A stretch of 64,000 nucleotides of DNA from Chryseobacterium indologenes. Lineage in GTDB: Bacteria > Bacteroidota > Bacteroidia > Flavobacteriales > Weeksellaceae. The stretch lies in the NCBI GenBank assembly GCA_016025055.1, contig CP065590.1:4154001-4218000 (forward strand), read 5' to 3'. Under the pieces are notes generated by a model. It ran no database searches. It saw only the letters and a list, made by a program, of their open reading frames with translations, and was not told the origin of the DNA. The translations under genes were made by a program, and so were the position numbers. This document shows positions 1 through 10,189 of the stretch, piece after piece (position 1 is the first letter of the stretch; the number at the start of each line of letters is the position of its first letter).

Positions 1-366
1 AGTATCATGATGACCTGCAGACCATCCGGGAATCCTCAACAAAAAAACAATCGCCATATTGCCCATTTCTATAGTTCCAGGGCGACTTCTACCTTTATGA
101 TTTATAAAAGCCCGACCCATTTAAAAACAGCTGTTTACGGAAGAAATGAATCTCCAAATTTTAATGCAAAATGGTTTGACGTGATCAGGAATTTTTTCGT
201 TGCTGCAGGAGGGATGATGGGAATTGCCAAAATCCAGTGGAAGCAGCTCACTGATGGTTTCCTGGATTTTGAATAAATAAAGTAGGCTACCGCAACAGAT
301 AAATATATCAAAAACATTGACTAATACACCATTAATCGTACATTTGTCAATGACTGATATATACAC
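1..366. other. No confident gene
   Basis: Open frames exist on both strands, but none has a recognisable family, a convincing start or a composition that favours one strand. The stretch may hold the end of a gene lying to the left and the promoter of the Crp-type gene that begins at 367. I could not assign either. Confidence 0.4.
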
Positions 367-936
367 ATGGAAGAACGCTTAGTCTCATATATTACAAGTA
401 AAATATCGGTAACAGAAACAGAGCTGTGTACCATACTTTCTTATTTTAAACCCATTCAATTAAAAAAGAATGAAATGCTGCTCACTAACGGACAGTCGAG
501 CCAGAGAACGTTCTTTGTAACTTCCGGTTGCCTCAGGATCTTCTTTATCAACGAAGATGGTCAGGATTCTACCAGATATTTTGCCTTTGAGAACCAGTTT
601 GCTACCGCTCTGGTGAGCTTTATTACCTCCGAACCTTCGGAAGAGTTTATCCAGGCAGTGGAAGATACTGAGGTCTATTATATAAGTCACAGCAACTTCT
701 ATCACTTGCTGGATATCATTCCTCAATGGGAAAAATTCTACAGGATATATCTTGAAATCGCTTATGTCACCAACACCAAGCGTCTCATGTCATTCCTGGT
801 TCAGGATGCTCTGGAAAAATACCGTCAGTTGCTCAGTGAAAACCCCGTTATTGTCCGCAGATTATCCAACAAAATGGTAGCTTCTTACCTTAATATTTCT
901 CAGGAAACGCTAAGCAGGCTGAAATCGAAACTGTAA
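367..936 (+). CDS. Crp/Fnr family transcriptional regulator
   Basis: A 189-residue cytoplasmic regulator. Residues about 20-110 form a cyclic-nucleotide-binding-type beta roll (LLTNGQSSQRTFFVTSGCLRIFF, cut here by its GxxxxxxFFVxxGxLR pattern). A helical linker follows, and a short C-terminal helix-turn-helix ends in YLNISQETLSRLKSKL. This is the usual size and order for the Bacteroidetes Crp group, whose members often lack the residues needed to bind cAMP, so the ligand is unknown. It precedes the metal efflux operon in the same direction, but the gap of about 160 bases contains a long T tract, so cotranscription is not assumed. Control of the efflux genes is possible but is only inference. 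Confidence 0.85.
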   Translation: MEERLVSYITSKISVTETELCTILSYFKPIQLKKNEMLLTNGQSSQRTFFVTSGCLRIFFINEDGQDSTRYFAFENQFATALVSFITSEPSEEFIQAVEDTEVYYISHSNFYHLLDIIPQWEKFYRIYLEIAYVTNTKRLMSFLVQDALEKYRQLLSENPVIVRRLSNKMVASYLNISQETLSRLKSKL

Positions 937-1099
937 ACAGAGATGTGTTTTTTTTTTTTTAAAAAGGATAAGTTATGCTGAATTAAAGCAAAAAGTTAAG
1001 ACCATCAAACTCTGTTGTTAGCCCTCTCAAACCCTTTATTTAAAGGAAAATTAATCTTTAATAGTTTTTTAAAAAAATTTTCGCCTTATATTTGCCGCA

Positions 1100-1462
1100 A
1101 TGTTAAAATGGTTTTCCATATTATGCTCAATGATGTATGTACTGGCTACCACCAATGCGGGGGAAGTCTTCAAAGTGCCTATGTTTGTTGAACATTATAT
1201 CGAATACCACGGAAGTTTATCAGAATTTGTGATGGAGCATTATGACAATCACAAAAAGGACTCTGACTGGGATACCGATCAAAAATTACCATTTATCAAT
1301 CCACCTATTGTACTAACGGTACATGCCCAGCTTCCCGAACTTGATTTTGAGATTAAAAAACCTAAAGAAATTGCCATTCCACAGAAAAGCAGTATCTATC
1401 AGGAAAAGGATTTTTCCAACCTTTACCTTTCCCGGATTTTCCAGCCTCCACGGCTTTCCTAA
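1100..1462 (+). CDS. Small exported protein preceding metal efflux operon
   Basis: A 120-residue protein with an N-terminal hydrophobic stretch (residues 4-20) that looks like a signal peptide. The rest is polar and carries several His, Asp and Glu residues (HYIEYHG, HYDNHKKDSDWD). No catalytic motif is recognised. From memory, short proteins of this kind sit directly upstream of CusA/CzcA pumps in flavobacteria, so a periplasmic metal-binding or sensing accessory role is plausible. The His- and acid-rich middle fits this, but it is inference. The gap to the pump gene is about 220 bases with no other gene. Confidence 0.6.
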   Translation: MLKWFSILCSMMYVLATTNAGEVFKVPMFVEHYIEYHGSLSEFVMEHYDNHKKDSDWDTDQKLPFINPPIVLTVHAQLPELDFEIKKPKEIAIPQKSSIYQEKDFSNLYLSRIFQPPRLS

Positions 1463-1681
1463 TTGATTACCAGATTGAAAATTAATGCTTTAAACAACTC
1501 ATTAAAGCAGTAGATTCTTGTTACATATCAACTAACCCGCTGTCGTTTATAAACTTTAGCCAAAAGTTTCATCCATTGTTACAGCACTGAGCTTTGGCTT
1601 ATCTTAATGGTAAAAACTTTTTTATAAAGTGGTAAAAATATTTCTGTAAACTATTCCGGGTTATCAATTAATTATTTTTTC

Positions 1682-4600
1682 ATGTTAAATAAAATCATTG
1701 AGTTTTCTGTAAAGAATAAGCTCATCGTTGCCTTATTTACAATAGGTTTGGTAGTGTTTGGGGTCTATGAAACTACCCAGCTACCTATTGATGCTCAACC
1801 GGATATTACCAATAATCAGGTTCAGATTATTACCACGGCACCTTCTTACGGGGCGGCAGATATAGAACGCCTTGTCACATTTCCCATAGAACAGGCTACC
1901 AGCAATATCAGTGGAATCACCGAGCTTCGGAGTCTTTCAAGGTTCGGATTATCTCTGGTGACCGTTGTTTTTGACGATAATACCGATGTATACTGGGCCC
2001 GTCAGCAGGTTCAGGAACGACTGCAATTGGTACAGGACAATATTCCCGAAGGAATAGGAAAGCCTGAACTGGGGCCTGTTTCTACCGGATTAGGAGAAAT
2101 CTTTCAATATGTCGTAAGAGCCAAAAAAGGTTATGAAAATGTATATGACGAAACTGAACTCAGAACTATACAGGATTGGGTCGTCAGAAGACAGCTGCTA
2201 GGCACAAAAGGAGTCGCAGATGTCAGCAGTTTTGGCGGAAAATTAAAACAGTATGAAATTGCCATCAATCCTAACCAGCTACAGGCTTTCAACATCAATA
2301 TCAATGATGTCTTTGCGGCGCTGGAAAAGAATAATCAAAATACTGGAGGCGCTTATATTGAAAAGAAAGAAACTGTTCTTTTCATCAGAAGTGAAGGCCT
2401 TTTAGGAAGTACGGAAGACATCGGAAATATTCAGGTAGCAGATACCAGAGAAGGAATTCCCGTACACATTAAAGATGTAGCATCCGTGAAGATTGGCTAT
2501 GCCACAAGATATGGAGCCATGACCTATAACGATACGGGAGAAGTATCCGGAGCCATTGTTTTAATGCTTAAAGGGGAAAATGCCAACGTCGTGATTTCCA
2601 ATATCAAACAGAGACTTGAAAAGATCCAGGAGACATTACCCGAAGGAGTGGTGATCGAACCTTTTCTGGACCGTGCCAAAATGGTTAATAACACGATCAG
2701 TACGGTAAAAACCAATTTAATGGAAGGGGCGTTAATCGTCGTTTTCATTCTCGTTTTATTTCTTGGAAACTTCCGGGCAGGTCTGCTTGTTGCTTCCGTG
2801 ATTCCTTTGGCAATGCTTTTCGCGATTATCATGATGAACATCTTTGGAGTGGGCGGAAACCTCATGAGCCTCGGAGCACTCGACTTCGGACTTATTGTAG
2901 ACGGAGCTGTGATTATTGTAGAAGCCGTTCTTCATCAGTTAGCCCATAAAAAGCACTTTGGGAAAGACAATATGCTTACCCAAAAAGAAATGGATGACCA
3001 GGTTTCGGGCTCTGCGACCAAAATGGTCAATAGTGCGGTTTTTGGACAGATTATCATCCTGATTGTATACCTTCCTATTTTTACACTTCAGGGCATTGAA
3101 GGAAAGATGTTTAAGCCTATGGCACAAACTGTTGCATTTGCCTTAATCGGAGCATTTTTATTGTCCCTGACCTATATTCCGATGATGAGTTCTTTGGTTT
3201 TGAGCAAAAAGAAAAAAGTGAAAGAAAATATATCAGACAGAGTGATGGCCAAAGTTGAAGCAGGTCATCAGAAACTTCTGATGAAAGCCCTTAAATTCAG
3301 GAAAACAATTATTGCAGGAGTAATAATCCTTTTTGCAGGGGCAATTTTTATTTTGTCAAAAATGGGTGGTGAATTTATTCCGTCTCTGGAAGAAGGCGAT
3401 TTTGCTGTTGAAATGAGAATTCTGCAAGGCAGCAATATCACTGAGACGAAAAAAGTAACGACCCAGGCTTCCGCTATTCTTTTAAAACAGTTTCCGGAAA
3501 TACAAAAGATCGTCGTTAAAATCGGAAGTGCTGAAATTCCAACAGAACCGATGCCCATGGATGCAGGCGATATGATCATCGTTTTAAAACCCAAAAAAGA
3601 ATGGACATCTGCAAAATCATTTCCCGAGCTTTCTGAAAAAAATGAGCAAATCACTCAGTAGTATTCCCGGTTTGACGACCAGCTTCCAATTTCCGGTACA
3701 AATGCGCTTTAATGAACTGATGACCGGTGCCAGACAGGATGTGGTATGTAAAATTTATGGGGAAGACCTGGACAGCCTTACAACGTATGCAAAAAAACTG
3801 GGAAGTATCATTACTACCGTCAAAGGTGCTCAGGATCTTTATATTGAACCTGTTGTAGGAGCTCCTCAGGTCGTGATCGACTACAACCGTGCCGAATTAT
3901 CCCGTTACAAAATTTCTGTTGCCGATATCAACAGGGTAATCAATATGGCATTTGCAGGGCAAACGGCCGGAGCCTTGTACGAAGGAGAAAAAAAGTTTGA
4001 TATTGTCGTAAGGATGGATAATGAGCGTAAAAAAGACATTACGAGCATTCAAAACATGTTGATTCCTACTGCTTCAGGAGAGCAGATTCCGTTGTCACAG
4101 GTTGCCAAGGTAGAACTGAAGAACAGTCCGAATCAGATCCAGAGGGAAGATACCAAAAGGCGGATTATCGTAGGATTTAATGCTAAAGGGAGGGATGTAC
4201 AGACCATTGTTGAAGAACTACAGCAGAAAGTGAATGATAATCTCAGATTCTCCCAGGGATATACGGTCTCTTACGGCGGGACATTTGAAAATTTAAATAA
4301 AGCTAAAGCTAGACTGGGAATCGCTGTTCCTATTTCCTTAGTGATGATTTTCCTGCTGCTGTTCTTTGCTTTCGGCTCTGTAAAGCACAGTTTGCTGATC
4401 TATACTGCAATTCCTTTATCAGCAATTGGCGGGGTATACTTTCTGGCATTACGAGGAATGCCGTTTAGTATCAGTGCCGGAGTTGGTTTTATCGCTTTAT
4501 TCGGGGTAGCAGTACTTAACGGGATTGTTTTGATATCAGAATTCAACAGACTGAAAGATAACGGAATAACCAATACCAGCAGAATTGTGTTGATGGGAAC

Positions 4601-6020
4601 AAGAATCAGACTTCGTCCGGTATTGATGACTGCTTTTGTAGCCTCTTTAGGTTTTTTACCTATGGCGTTAAGTAACGGGGCAGGGGCAGAAGTACAACGA
4701 CCCTTAGCTACAGTGGTTATCGGTGGCTTAATGCTTGCCACATTCCTGACTTTATTTGTACTCCCTATTCTATACGTCCTTTTTGAACATATTAATAAAG
4801 ATAAAATGAAATTCTCAAAAAAAATAAATCCTCAAAAACTATCTGTTTGCCTGCTGCTGATTTCTTTCGGAAGCTTCCATGCACAAGAAAATATCACTTA
4901 TGAACAGGCATTGGAAAAAGCTTATCAGCAGAACGGAACCATTAAAAATTCAAAATTAATCTCAGAATATCAGCAAAAATTAAAAGCCAGTTATCTGGAC
5001 ATTCCGCAATTAGAGGTCACGGGAGGATTCGGGCAGATCCAGGGTGAAGAGACTGATAACTCCTTCGGTGTTTCCCAACGATTCAGTTTTCCTACCGTAT
5101 ATTCAAAGAGGAAACAGATGTTGGATGCAGAGTGGACGGCAAGTGTAATCAATCAAAATCTGACAAAAACACAGCTTACCAAAGAAATTACAGATACTTT
5201 TTACAGGATTTTAGTCCTGCAGGAAAAGAAAAAGGTACTGGAATATATCAGCCGTCTGTATATTAATTTTGCTGAAAAAGCAGGTTTAAGACTTAGAAAA
5301 GGGGAGGCAAATGTTTTAGAGGAATCTACGGCAGAAATTCAAAAAGAACAGATGAAGGTACAGCTCGTAAACCTTGAGAATGACCTGAATATGGCAAGAC
5401 TCCAGCTACAGCTTCTTCTTCAGTCAGACATTCCTTACCAGCCTGTTGCCGATAGACCGATTATGGATATGAATCTTCAGATTTCAGAGGATAAGGTAAA
5501 ACAACATCCGGAACTTCAGTATCTGCAACAACAAATCAAAGTAGGAGAGGCTGAAGTACAACTTGAAAAAAGCAAATTACTCCCGGAGCTTCTTGTTGGA
5601 TACACCAATCAAAGTATGAAAAACATTAATAATAATCGTTTTAATTCAGTGCAGGTAGGTGTGGGAATTCCTTTATTTACAAAGGGGCAAAGAGCACTGG
5701 CAAAGGCAGCTCAGACAAAAATTGCTATTTCTGAAAATCAGTATCAGAGAAAAGAAATTGAGCTTAAAAACAGATTGAGCCAGCAACTCAGCAACTATAT
5801 GAACCAGCAACAAATCATTGAAAATTATGAACAGAAACAGCTTCCAAAATCTGAAATCATTTTACAAACAGCCCAAAAACAAATGGAAGTCGGCGAAATC
5901 GATTACCTGAACTGGGTAATTCTGGTCAATCAGGCTGTAAAAACAAAAGCCGACTATATTGATCAACTGGAGAAACTTAATCAGATCGGAGCAGAACTTA
6001 AATTCTTAATTTCAAAATAA
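1682..6020 (+). pseudogene. CzcA/CusA-type heavy-metal RND pump fused to TolC-like outer-membrane factor (one frameshift)
   Basis: An inner-membrane proton-driven metal exporter. The first part (1682-3661) carries the N-terminal RND half. The TM4 motif has Asp401, Asp407 and Glu414 in a DFGxxVDGAVxxVE context, as in the divalent-cation (Zn/Co/Cd) HME class rather than the Cu/Ag class. The reading continues from 3642 in another frame with the second RND half, and then, without a stop, an outer-membrane efflux protein domain from about 4870. The break lies in seven A residues at 3636-3642, where six would restore one protein of about 1446 residues. This is an assembly error or a recent mutation. 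An in-frame ATG at 4806 opens a signal-peptide-like segment (MKFSKKINPQ then a hydrophobic run ending FHAQ), so the outer-membrane part might also be made separately. Confidence 0.88.
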
Positions 6021-6027
6021 CAGCGTC

Positions 6028-7179
6028 ATGCAATTTAAAATACTATCAATATACAGCCTTGTTATAGCACTTGTTTTATCTTCATGCTCAGGAAAAAAAG
6101 AAGAGGAAAAAACCGTATATGAAAACACTACATTCAGGAAAAATACAGAAAATACAGTTCATCTGACAGAGAAACAGATGCAATCTGTAGGAGTGACAAC
6201 CATCACAATTCAGGACAGAAACATGGAAAAACTCGTACGCCTGAACGGAAAAGCGGAAATTGCGCCATCTCATATCAGCTCGGTTTCCAGTATTATGGGC
6301 GGACATATAAAATCGATTAATGTCATCAACGGAAGTCATTTCCGAAAAGGGCAGGTCCTGGCTGTGGTAGAAGATCCCCAGTTTATTCAGCTACAACAGG
6401 ACTATCTGGTGACGAAAGCACAGCTTGAGGCAGCACGCCTTAACTTCAACCGTCAAAAAGATCTCAATACAAGCAAAGCAAGCAGTGACAAAACAATGCA
6501 GACAGCCCAGGCAGACTATTCAACGCTGAGTGCTACGTTAAAAGGGCTTGAAGAAAAACTGAGAATTATCGGCATCAATACCAAGGGATTAAGTACCGGG
6601 AATATCAGAAGCAAGATAAATATTTATGCTCCGTTTACAGGATTCGTAAGCAAAATCCTGGTCAATAACGGACAGTACATCAACCCGGCTGATACATTAT
6701 TTGAACTGATCGACCCCAGCGGATTACTTTTAGAATTAAAGGTTTTTGAAAATGATATGAACGATGTCAAAGCTGGACAGGAAATTATCGTTTACAATAA
6801 TCAGAATCCTGATGTAAAATCCAATGCCAAAATTGTTAGCGTGGTTCCAAGCATTGAAACAGGCGGTTCTGCGACGGCAATTGCAAAGCTTTCCTCCATA
6901 AACTCCCAATTTGTGAAAGGGATGTATATCAATGCGGAAGTTAATATCAGCAGCCGTTTTACTCAGGGACTTCCGAATGAAGCAGTTGTTTCTTTTGAAA
7001 ACAAAACATATGTATTTGAAGATCTCGGAAAATCAAACTATAAAATGGTTCCTGTAATAACCGGAATTTCGGATGATCAATTCACAGAAATTATTAAAGC
7101 TGACTTCTTAAAGAATAAAAAAATTGTACAAAAAGGAGCGTACAGCCTTCTGATGATGCTCAAAAATAAAGCAGAATAA
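6028..7179 (+). CDS. Efflux RND periplasmic adaptor subunit (CusB/CzcB family), lipoprotein
   Basis: A 383-residue membrane-fusion protein that bridges the RND pump and the outer-membrane channel. A lipobox (VLSSC, Cys about 20) gives a lipid anchor. Next come the barrel-sandwich and hairpin parts: a lipoyl-like half with GGHIKSINVINGSHFRKGQ, a coiled-coil hairpin rich in Gln and Leu at about 110-170, the second lipoyl half with IYAPFTGFVSKILVNNGQ, and beta-barrel domains. It starts 7 bases after the pump gene and is certainly in the same operon. There is no His-rich N-terminal extension to indicate the metal. Confidence 0.93.
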   Translation: MQFKILSIYSLVIALVLSSCSGKKEEEKTVYENTTFRKNTENTVHLTEKQMQSVGVTTITIQDRNMEKLVRLNGKAEIAPSHISSVSSIMGGHIKSINVINGSHFRKGQVLAVVEDPQFIQLQQDYLVTKAQLEAARLNFNRQKDLNTSKASSDKTMQTAQADYSTLSATLKGLEEKLRIIGINTKGLSTGNIRSKINIYAPFTGFVSKILVNNGQYINPADTLFELIDPSGLLLELKVFENDMNDVKAGQEIIVYNNQNPDVKSNAKIVSVVPSIETGGSATAIAKLSSINSQFVKGMYINAEVNISSRFTQGLPNEAVVSFENKTYVFEDLGKSNYKMVPVITGISDDQFTEIIKADFLKNKKIVQKGAYSLLMMLKNKAE

Positions 7180-7202
7180 TACTTTTTAGAATACTTTATA
7201 TA

Positions 7203-7246
7203 ACAAAGGTTTTGTTTACCAAAAGGTAGATGAAACCTTTGTTTTT
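7203..7246 (+). terminator. Rho-independent terminator of the metal efflux operon
   Basis: A 10-base perfect stem (ACAAAGGTTT with AAACCTTTGT) spans 7203-7242, with a loop of about 20 bases, and a T run follows. It lies just after the adaptor gene. Confidence 0.75.
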
Positions 7247-7354
7247 ATCTGTTTGGCTATTGGAGAGATGCAATTCTTTTAATATTTGCTTTATCGGCTC
7301 AATCTACGAGAGCTTTTTAAGCCATAACAAAGAGTTTCATCTGTGCCAATCCGT

Positions 7355-7650
7355 GAAATCTGTAGAAATATGCAATACATTTTTTTAACCACAAAAGTCA
7401 CAGAAGATTTTGACCACTTGAGTTGATTAAGTTTCCATCTTTGCGTATATGAAGTGCACATAAGTTTAAAAATCGAAGATTTTTGCTATAGCATTTAACT
7501 TTAAAATCTGTGTATAGCCTCGAATCTGTGGGAATATGCAATACTTTTTTTAACCACAAAAGTCACAGAAGATTTTGACCACTTGAGTTGATTAAGTTTC
7601 CATCTTTGCGTATGGGAAGTGCATATAAGTTTAAAAATCGAAGATTTTTG
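7355..7650. repeat. Tandem pair of about 130-base intergenic repeats
   Basis: Two near-identical copies lie at 7355-7485 and 7522-7650, a period of about 166 bases. Each runs from AATCTGTRGRAATATGCAAT through TAACCACAAAAGTCACAGAA to a terminal small hairpin (AAAATC GAA GATTTT). There is no open frame. They resemble dispersed extragenic repeats of chryseobacteria and fill most of the 530-base gap between the efflux operon and the DUF4256 gene. Confidence 0.8.
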
Positions 7651-7709
7651 ATTTATTGTTTGATTTTAAATTATATCAGAGGAACATAAAAAGAGAGCTT
7701 TTACTTTTA

Positions 7710-8267
7710 TCACACCCTTAAACATCCTCTAAAACCTCTCGCAGCATAATAAGAATCTGCTCCATTGTGATACATAAATACCGTGTTATATCGTCTGTCA
7801 CAAAAAATAGCACCTCCTAATTCCCTTATTTGGGGTGGCGTATGCACCCAGCTTGACGTTTTCTGATCAAATTTACCCAATTCCTGAAGCTTGCGGTATT
7901 GTTCTTCTGTGAGCAGTTCAATTCCCATTTCGGCTGCGGTATCAATGACATTGCTTTCCGGTTTGTTGGCTTTGCGGGCATTCCAGGCCTGGTAGTCGTA
8001 GCAGAGACTGCGTCGTTTTGGACTTTCCGGGGAACAGTCAAAGAAAATATATTCGTCAGTTTTCTGGTGGTAATCGACTACATCAGGTTCACCTTCTGTT
8101 TCTTCCATTTGGTATAACGACCATAATTTCTCAGGATGGGCCTGTAGTTTTGCCTTTATTTTGTCCCATTTAAGGGTTTCGTGGCGGGACATATTTTTTC
8201 CGAAACGGGATTCTAAGGTTGTTAAAAGTAATTCCCTTTGTTCGGGTGTTAATTGCCTGTTTTTCAT
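7710..8267 (-). CDS. DUF4256 family protein
   Basis: A 185-residue soluble protein matching the DUF4256 family along its length. The landmarks are SRFGKNMSRHETLKWD near the N terminus, EYIFFDCSPESPKRRSLCYD in the middle, ELLTEEQYRKLQELGKFD, and a C-terminal GGAIFCDRRYNTVFMYHNG segment. The biochemical role is unknown. It is the first of a leftward run of small genes (this gene, DoxX-like, YdeI-like and others), but the gaps are 50-70 bases and a shared operon is not proven. Confidence 0.85.
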   Translation of the reverse strand: MKNRQLTPEQRELLLTTLESRFGKNMSRHETLKWDKIKAKLQAHPEKLWSLYQMEETEGEPDVVDYHQKTDEYIFFDCSPESPKRRSLCYDYQAWNARKANKPESNVIDTAAEMGIELLTEEQYRKLQELGKFDQKTSSWVHTPPQIRELGGAIFCDRRYNTVFMYHNGADSYYAARGFRGCLRV

Positions 8268-8335
8268 AGTAATCTTGTTTTAATTGGTATTTGTTTTTGG
8301 GATCAATTATATTTGATAAAATTTTCAATTACGTT

Positions 8336-8737
8336 TTAATTGTTACTGATAGAAATTTTTCTGCTGGAAGGTCTGAAATACCACGAAATAAGAACTAAGG
8401 CCAACAATAAGACGGCAGGGAAGGTTCTTCCCGCAGGATCTCCAACGATAAGATGGGAAATAACGGCTCCCGACATTACAAAGAAAAAACCGGCATAAGC
8501 CCATTCTTTCAATAGTAATCGTTTTGGAATAAGGATGGCTATAACGCCCAGCAGTTTCCAAACACCTAAGATGGTCATGAGATAGGAAGGATAGCCTAAA
8601 TTGGTAAAGTTGGCAAGTTCATCTTTATTTTTCAAAAGCTGAACGATGGCAGTAGAAACCATACCGAGCGCCATCCACAAGGTAAAGATCCAGTAGATGA
8701 TTTTTTTTCGTTTTTCTGATGTGTTTGATGTTTCCAT
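8336..8737 (-). CDS. DoxX-like family membrane protein
   Basis: A 133-residue protein with four predicted membrane helices (about 12-35, 52-72, 80-100 and 105-125). It has the DoxX-like signatures LGYPSYLMTILGVWKLLG and LLKEWAYAGFFFVMSGA. Family members are linked to redox or sulfur metabolism, but small stand-alone copies like this one are functionally uncharacterised. It lies 20 bases upstream (in transcription terms, downstream) of the YdeI-like gene, so the two are probably cotranscribed. Confidence 0.87.
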   Translation of the reverse strand: METSNTSEKRKKIIYWIFTLWMALGMVSTAIVQLLKNKDELANFTNLGYPSYLMTILGVWKLLGVIAILIPKRLLLKEWAYAGFFFVMSGAVISHLIVGDPAGRTFPAVLLLALVLISWYFRPSSRKISISNN

Positions 8738-8756
8738 TTGGTGTTGTTTTTAAAGG

Positions 8757-9334
8757 TTAATCATTAAGTCCTTTTCCGTTAAGGATTTGTGGAAGGTATT
8801 TTTCAATTCTTGCTTCTCTGGTTTTAGATTGTTTAGCGGAGGAAAAGTGGAGGAGATAGGCTCTTTGTCGGCCTGGAGTAAGGGTTTCAAAAGCTTCTTT
8901 TAATACCTGATCATGATCCAGCTTGTTTTGAAACTCTTCAACCATTTCAAAATCTTTGGTTTTCTTCATTTCAACCTTAGCTCCGGATTCTTCAATTTCT
9001 ACAGCTTCAAACATATAAGCCTGAAGTTCTTTTTCAAGATCGTTGATCTGCTGAAGATCTGTAAAACGGATTTGTCTTGCCGCCTGTACATTTTCAGACT
9101 GCTGAATTAAAATCTGATCCGGATCTTTCATCAGAGCGCCTTTAAAAAGAGTAGGGCGCAATATTCTTTAAATCCGTGAATTAAGAATATGTTTTTCCCT
9201 TCATAAGTATAACAGGGGCAGCCCCATTTTAAATCTTCTGTCAATTCGGTACTGAGGGCAATGGTTCTTAATTTTTCAAATTCTTCTTTCCATTGTGGGG
9301 CTTTATCGAAGAAAAAATCAACTTTTGTATTCAT
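8757..9334 (-). pseudogene. YdeI/OmpD-associated family protein (DUF1801 plus C-terminal domain), frameshifted
   Basis: The N-terminal part (9131-9334) reads DUF1801-like sequence with DLKWGCPCYTYEGKNIFLIHGFK. The C-terminal part (8757-9161) reads ILIQQSENVQAARQIRFTD and the lysine-rich YdeI end. The frame is lost at the A5 run 9144-9148 (T5 in the coding strand). One more base gives a seamless LLFFKGALMKDP junction and a protein of about 190 residues, the family's normal size. The conserved flanks favour a sequencing error over a dead gene. Function is poorly known; relatives are linked to bacteriocin or antimicrobial-peptide resistance. Confidence 0.85.
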
Positions 9335-9346
9335 GTGTTTTGAGTT

Positions 9347-9534
9347 TGAGGGTTCTAGGGTTGGAGAGTTTGAGAGTTATAGATTTATAGAGTGGGAGAG
9401 TAAGAGCGTCTGAAGTTTAATGTTCAAGGTTGTTATCGATTCGCAAAGCATTGACGATTCACTTGCAAAGCAAAATTCACTATTGACATTCTCCATTTAA
9501 ACTTTGGCATCCACGTCTCTCATCTCTTCGTCTA
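9347..9534. repeat. Intergenic repeat, copy 1
   Basis: A low-complexity GA/GT-rich start (GTTTGAGGGTT, GGAGAGTTTGAGAG), then TTCAAGGTTGT, GCAAAGCAAAATT and a CTCATCTCTTCGTCTAT end. A diverged second copy lies at 10013-10189, so the SRPBCC gene is bracketed by the two. There is no open frame. Confidence 0.6.
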
Positions 9535-10005
9535 TTATTTTTCCCTCTCTTTAAACATTTCCTGTAAACGATCATGCGCCCTATTAATTCCCTGTGCAAA
9601 AGGCATTTTCAGGTGCTGGTCTCTGAAGTCTACAGATTTGTAAATGGTTTGGATTGTGATTTTGCTGGTGGTATCCGTTAGTTTTTCAAATTCTAAAAAC
9701 TCAATCTGAACCGGAAAAGGGGTGTTTTCCATCTGAAAAGTCCGGATAATTTTTTCATTGGGAACGATATCATGAATAGTTCCGTTGGCGCTGAAAACTA
9801 CTTCTCCAGAGGAATTAGAGGTTTCAAAACGGTAACTGCCATGTTGTTTGTTTTCCATCTTTATGACTTTGGTGCCCATCCATTGTTCGAAGAGTTCAGC
9901 TTCTGTATAAGCTTTGAAAAGAAGTTCGACAGGAAGATCAAATTCTCTGATGATGAAGATTTCCTGTTTGCCGTCTTCTGCGTGTATTTTTGTTTTTAGT
10001 TCCAT
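9535..10005 (-). CDS. SRPBCC (AHSA1-like) domain protein
   Basis: A 156-residue single-domain START/Bet v1-like protein. Near the start is the family signature IIREFDLPVELLFKAYTEAE, followed by QWMGTKVIKMENKQHGSYRF and a C-terminal helix. Such proteins bind small hydrophobic ligands or act as activator-of-Hsp90-like folds. In bacteria they commonly pair with an ArsR-type repressor, as here, where the regulator gene lies just upstream on the same strand with a repeat between. The ligand is unknown. Confidence 0.88.
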   Translation of the reverse strand: MELKTKIHAEDGKQEIFIIREFDLPVELLFKAYTEAELFEQWMGTKVIKMENKQHGSYRFETSNSSGEVVFSANGTIHDIVPNEKIIRTFQMENTPFPVQIEFLEFEKLTDTTSKITIQTIYKSVDFRDQHLKMPFAQGINRAHDRLQEMFKEREK

Positions 10006-10012
10006 ATTTTGG

Positions 10013-10189
10013 GTTTGAGGGTTTTGGTGTTTGAGAGTAGGAGAGTTTTAGAGTAAAAGGGGTTTAAGGTTCAAGGTTGTCATTCTTTCACTGATAAGAT
10101 TCATTTGCGAAGCAAAATTGACTATTAACAGTCACAAACCAAACTTTGTCCTCACTGACTCTCATCTCTTCGTCTATCCGTCTTATCTA
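10013..10189. repeat. Intergenic repeat, copy 2
   Basis: This is the diverged partner of the element at 9347-9534. It shares GTTTGAGGGTT, TTCAAGGTTGT, a GCAAAATTGACTATT segment and the CTCTCATCTCTTCGTCTAT end. It separates the ArsR-type gene from the SRPBCC gene. Confidence 0.6.

Noticed and set aside
7..276. Plus-strand open frame at the left edge
   Set aside because: Composition and lack of family resemblance do not support a gene. A minus-strand membrane-like reading is equally open.
3636..3661. Programmed ribosomal frameshift in the efflux pump
   Set aside because: The needed shift is +1 after a run of seven A; the common A-AAA-AAT type slip goes -1 and would meet a stop at once. Similar homopolymer breaks occur all over the window, so an indel is simpler.
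7355..7650. CRISPR array
   Set aside because: Only two copies of about 130 bases with a short gap, no 25-40 base repeat unit and no cas genes.
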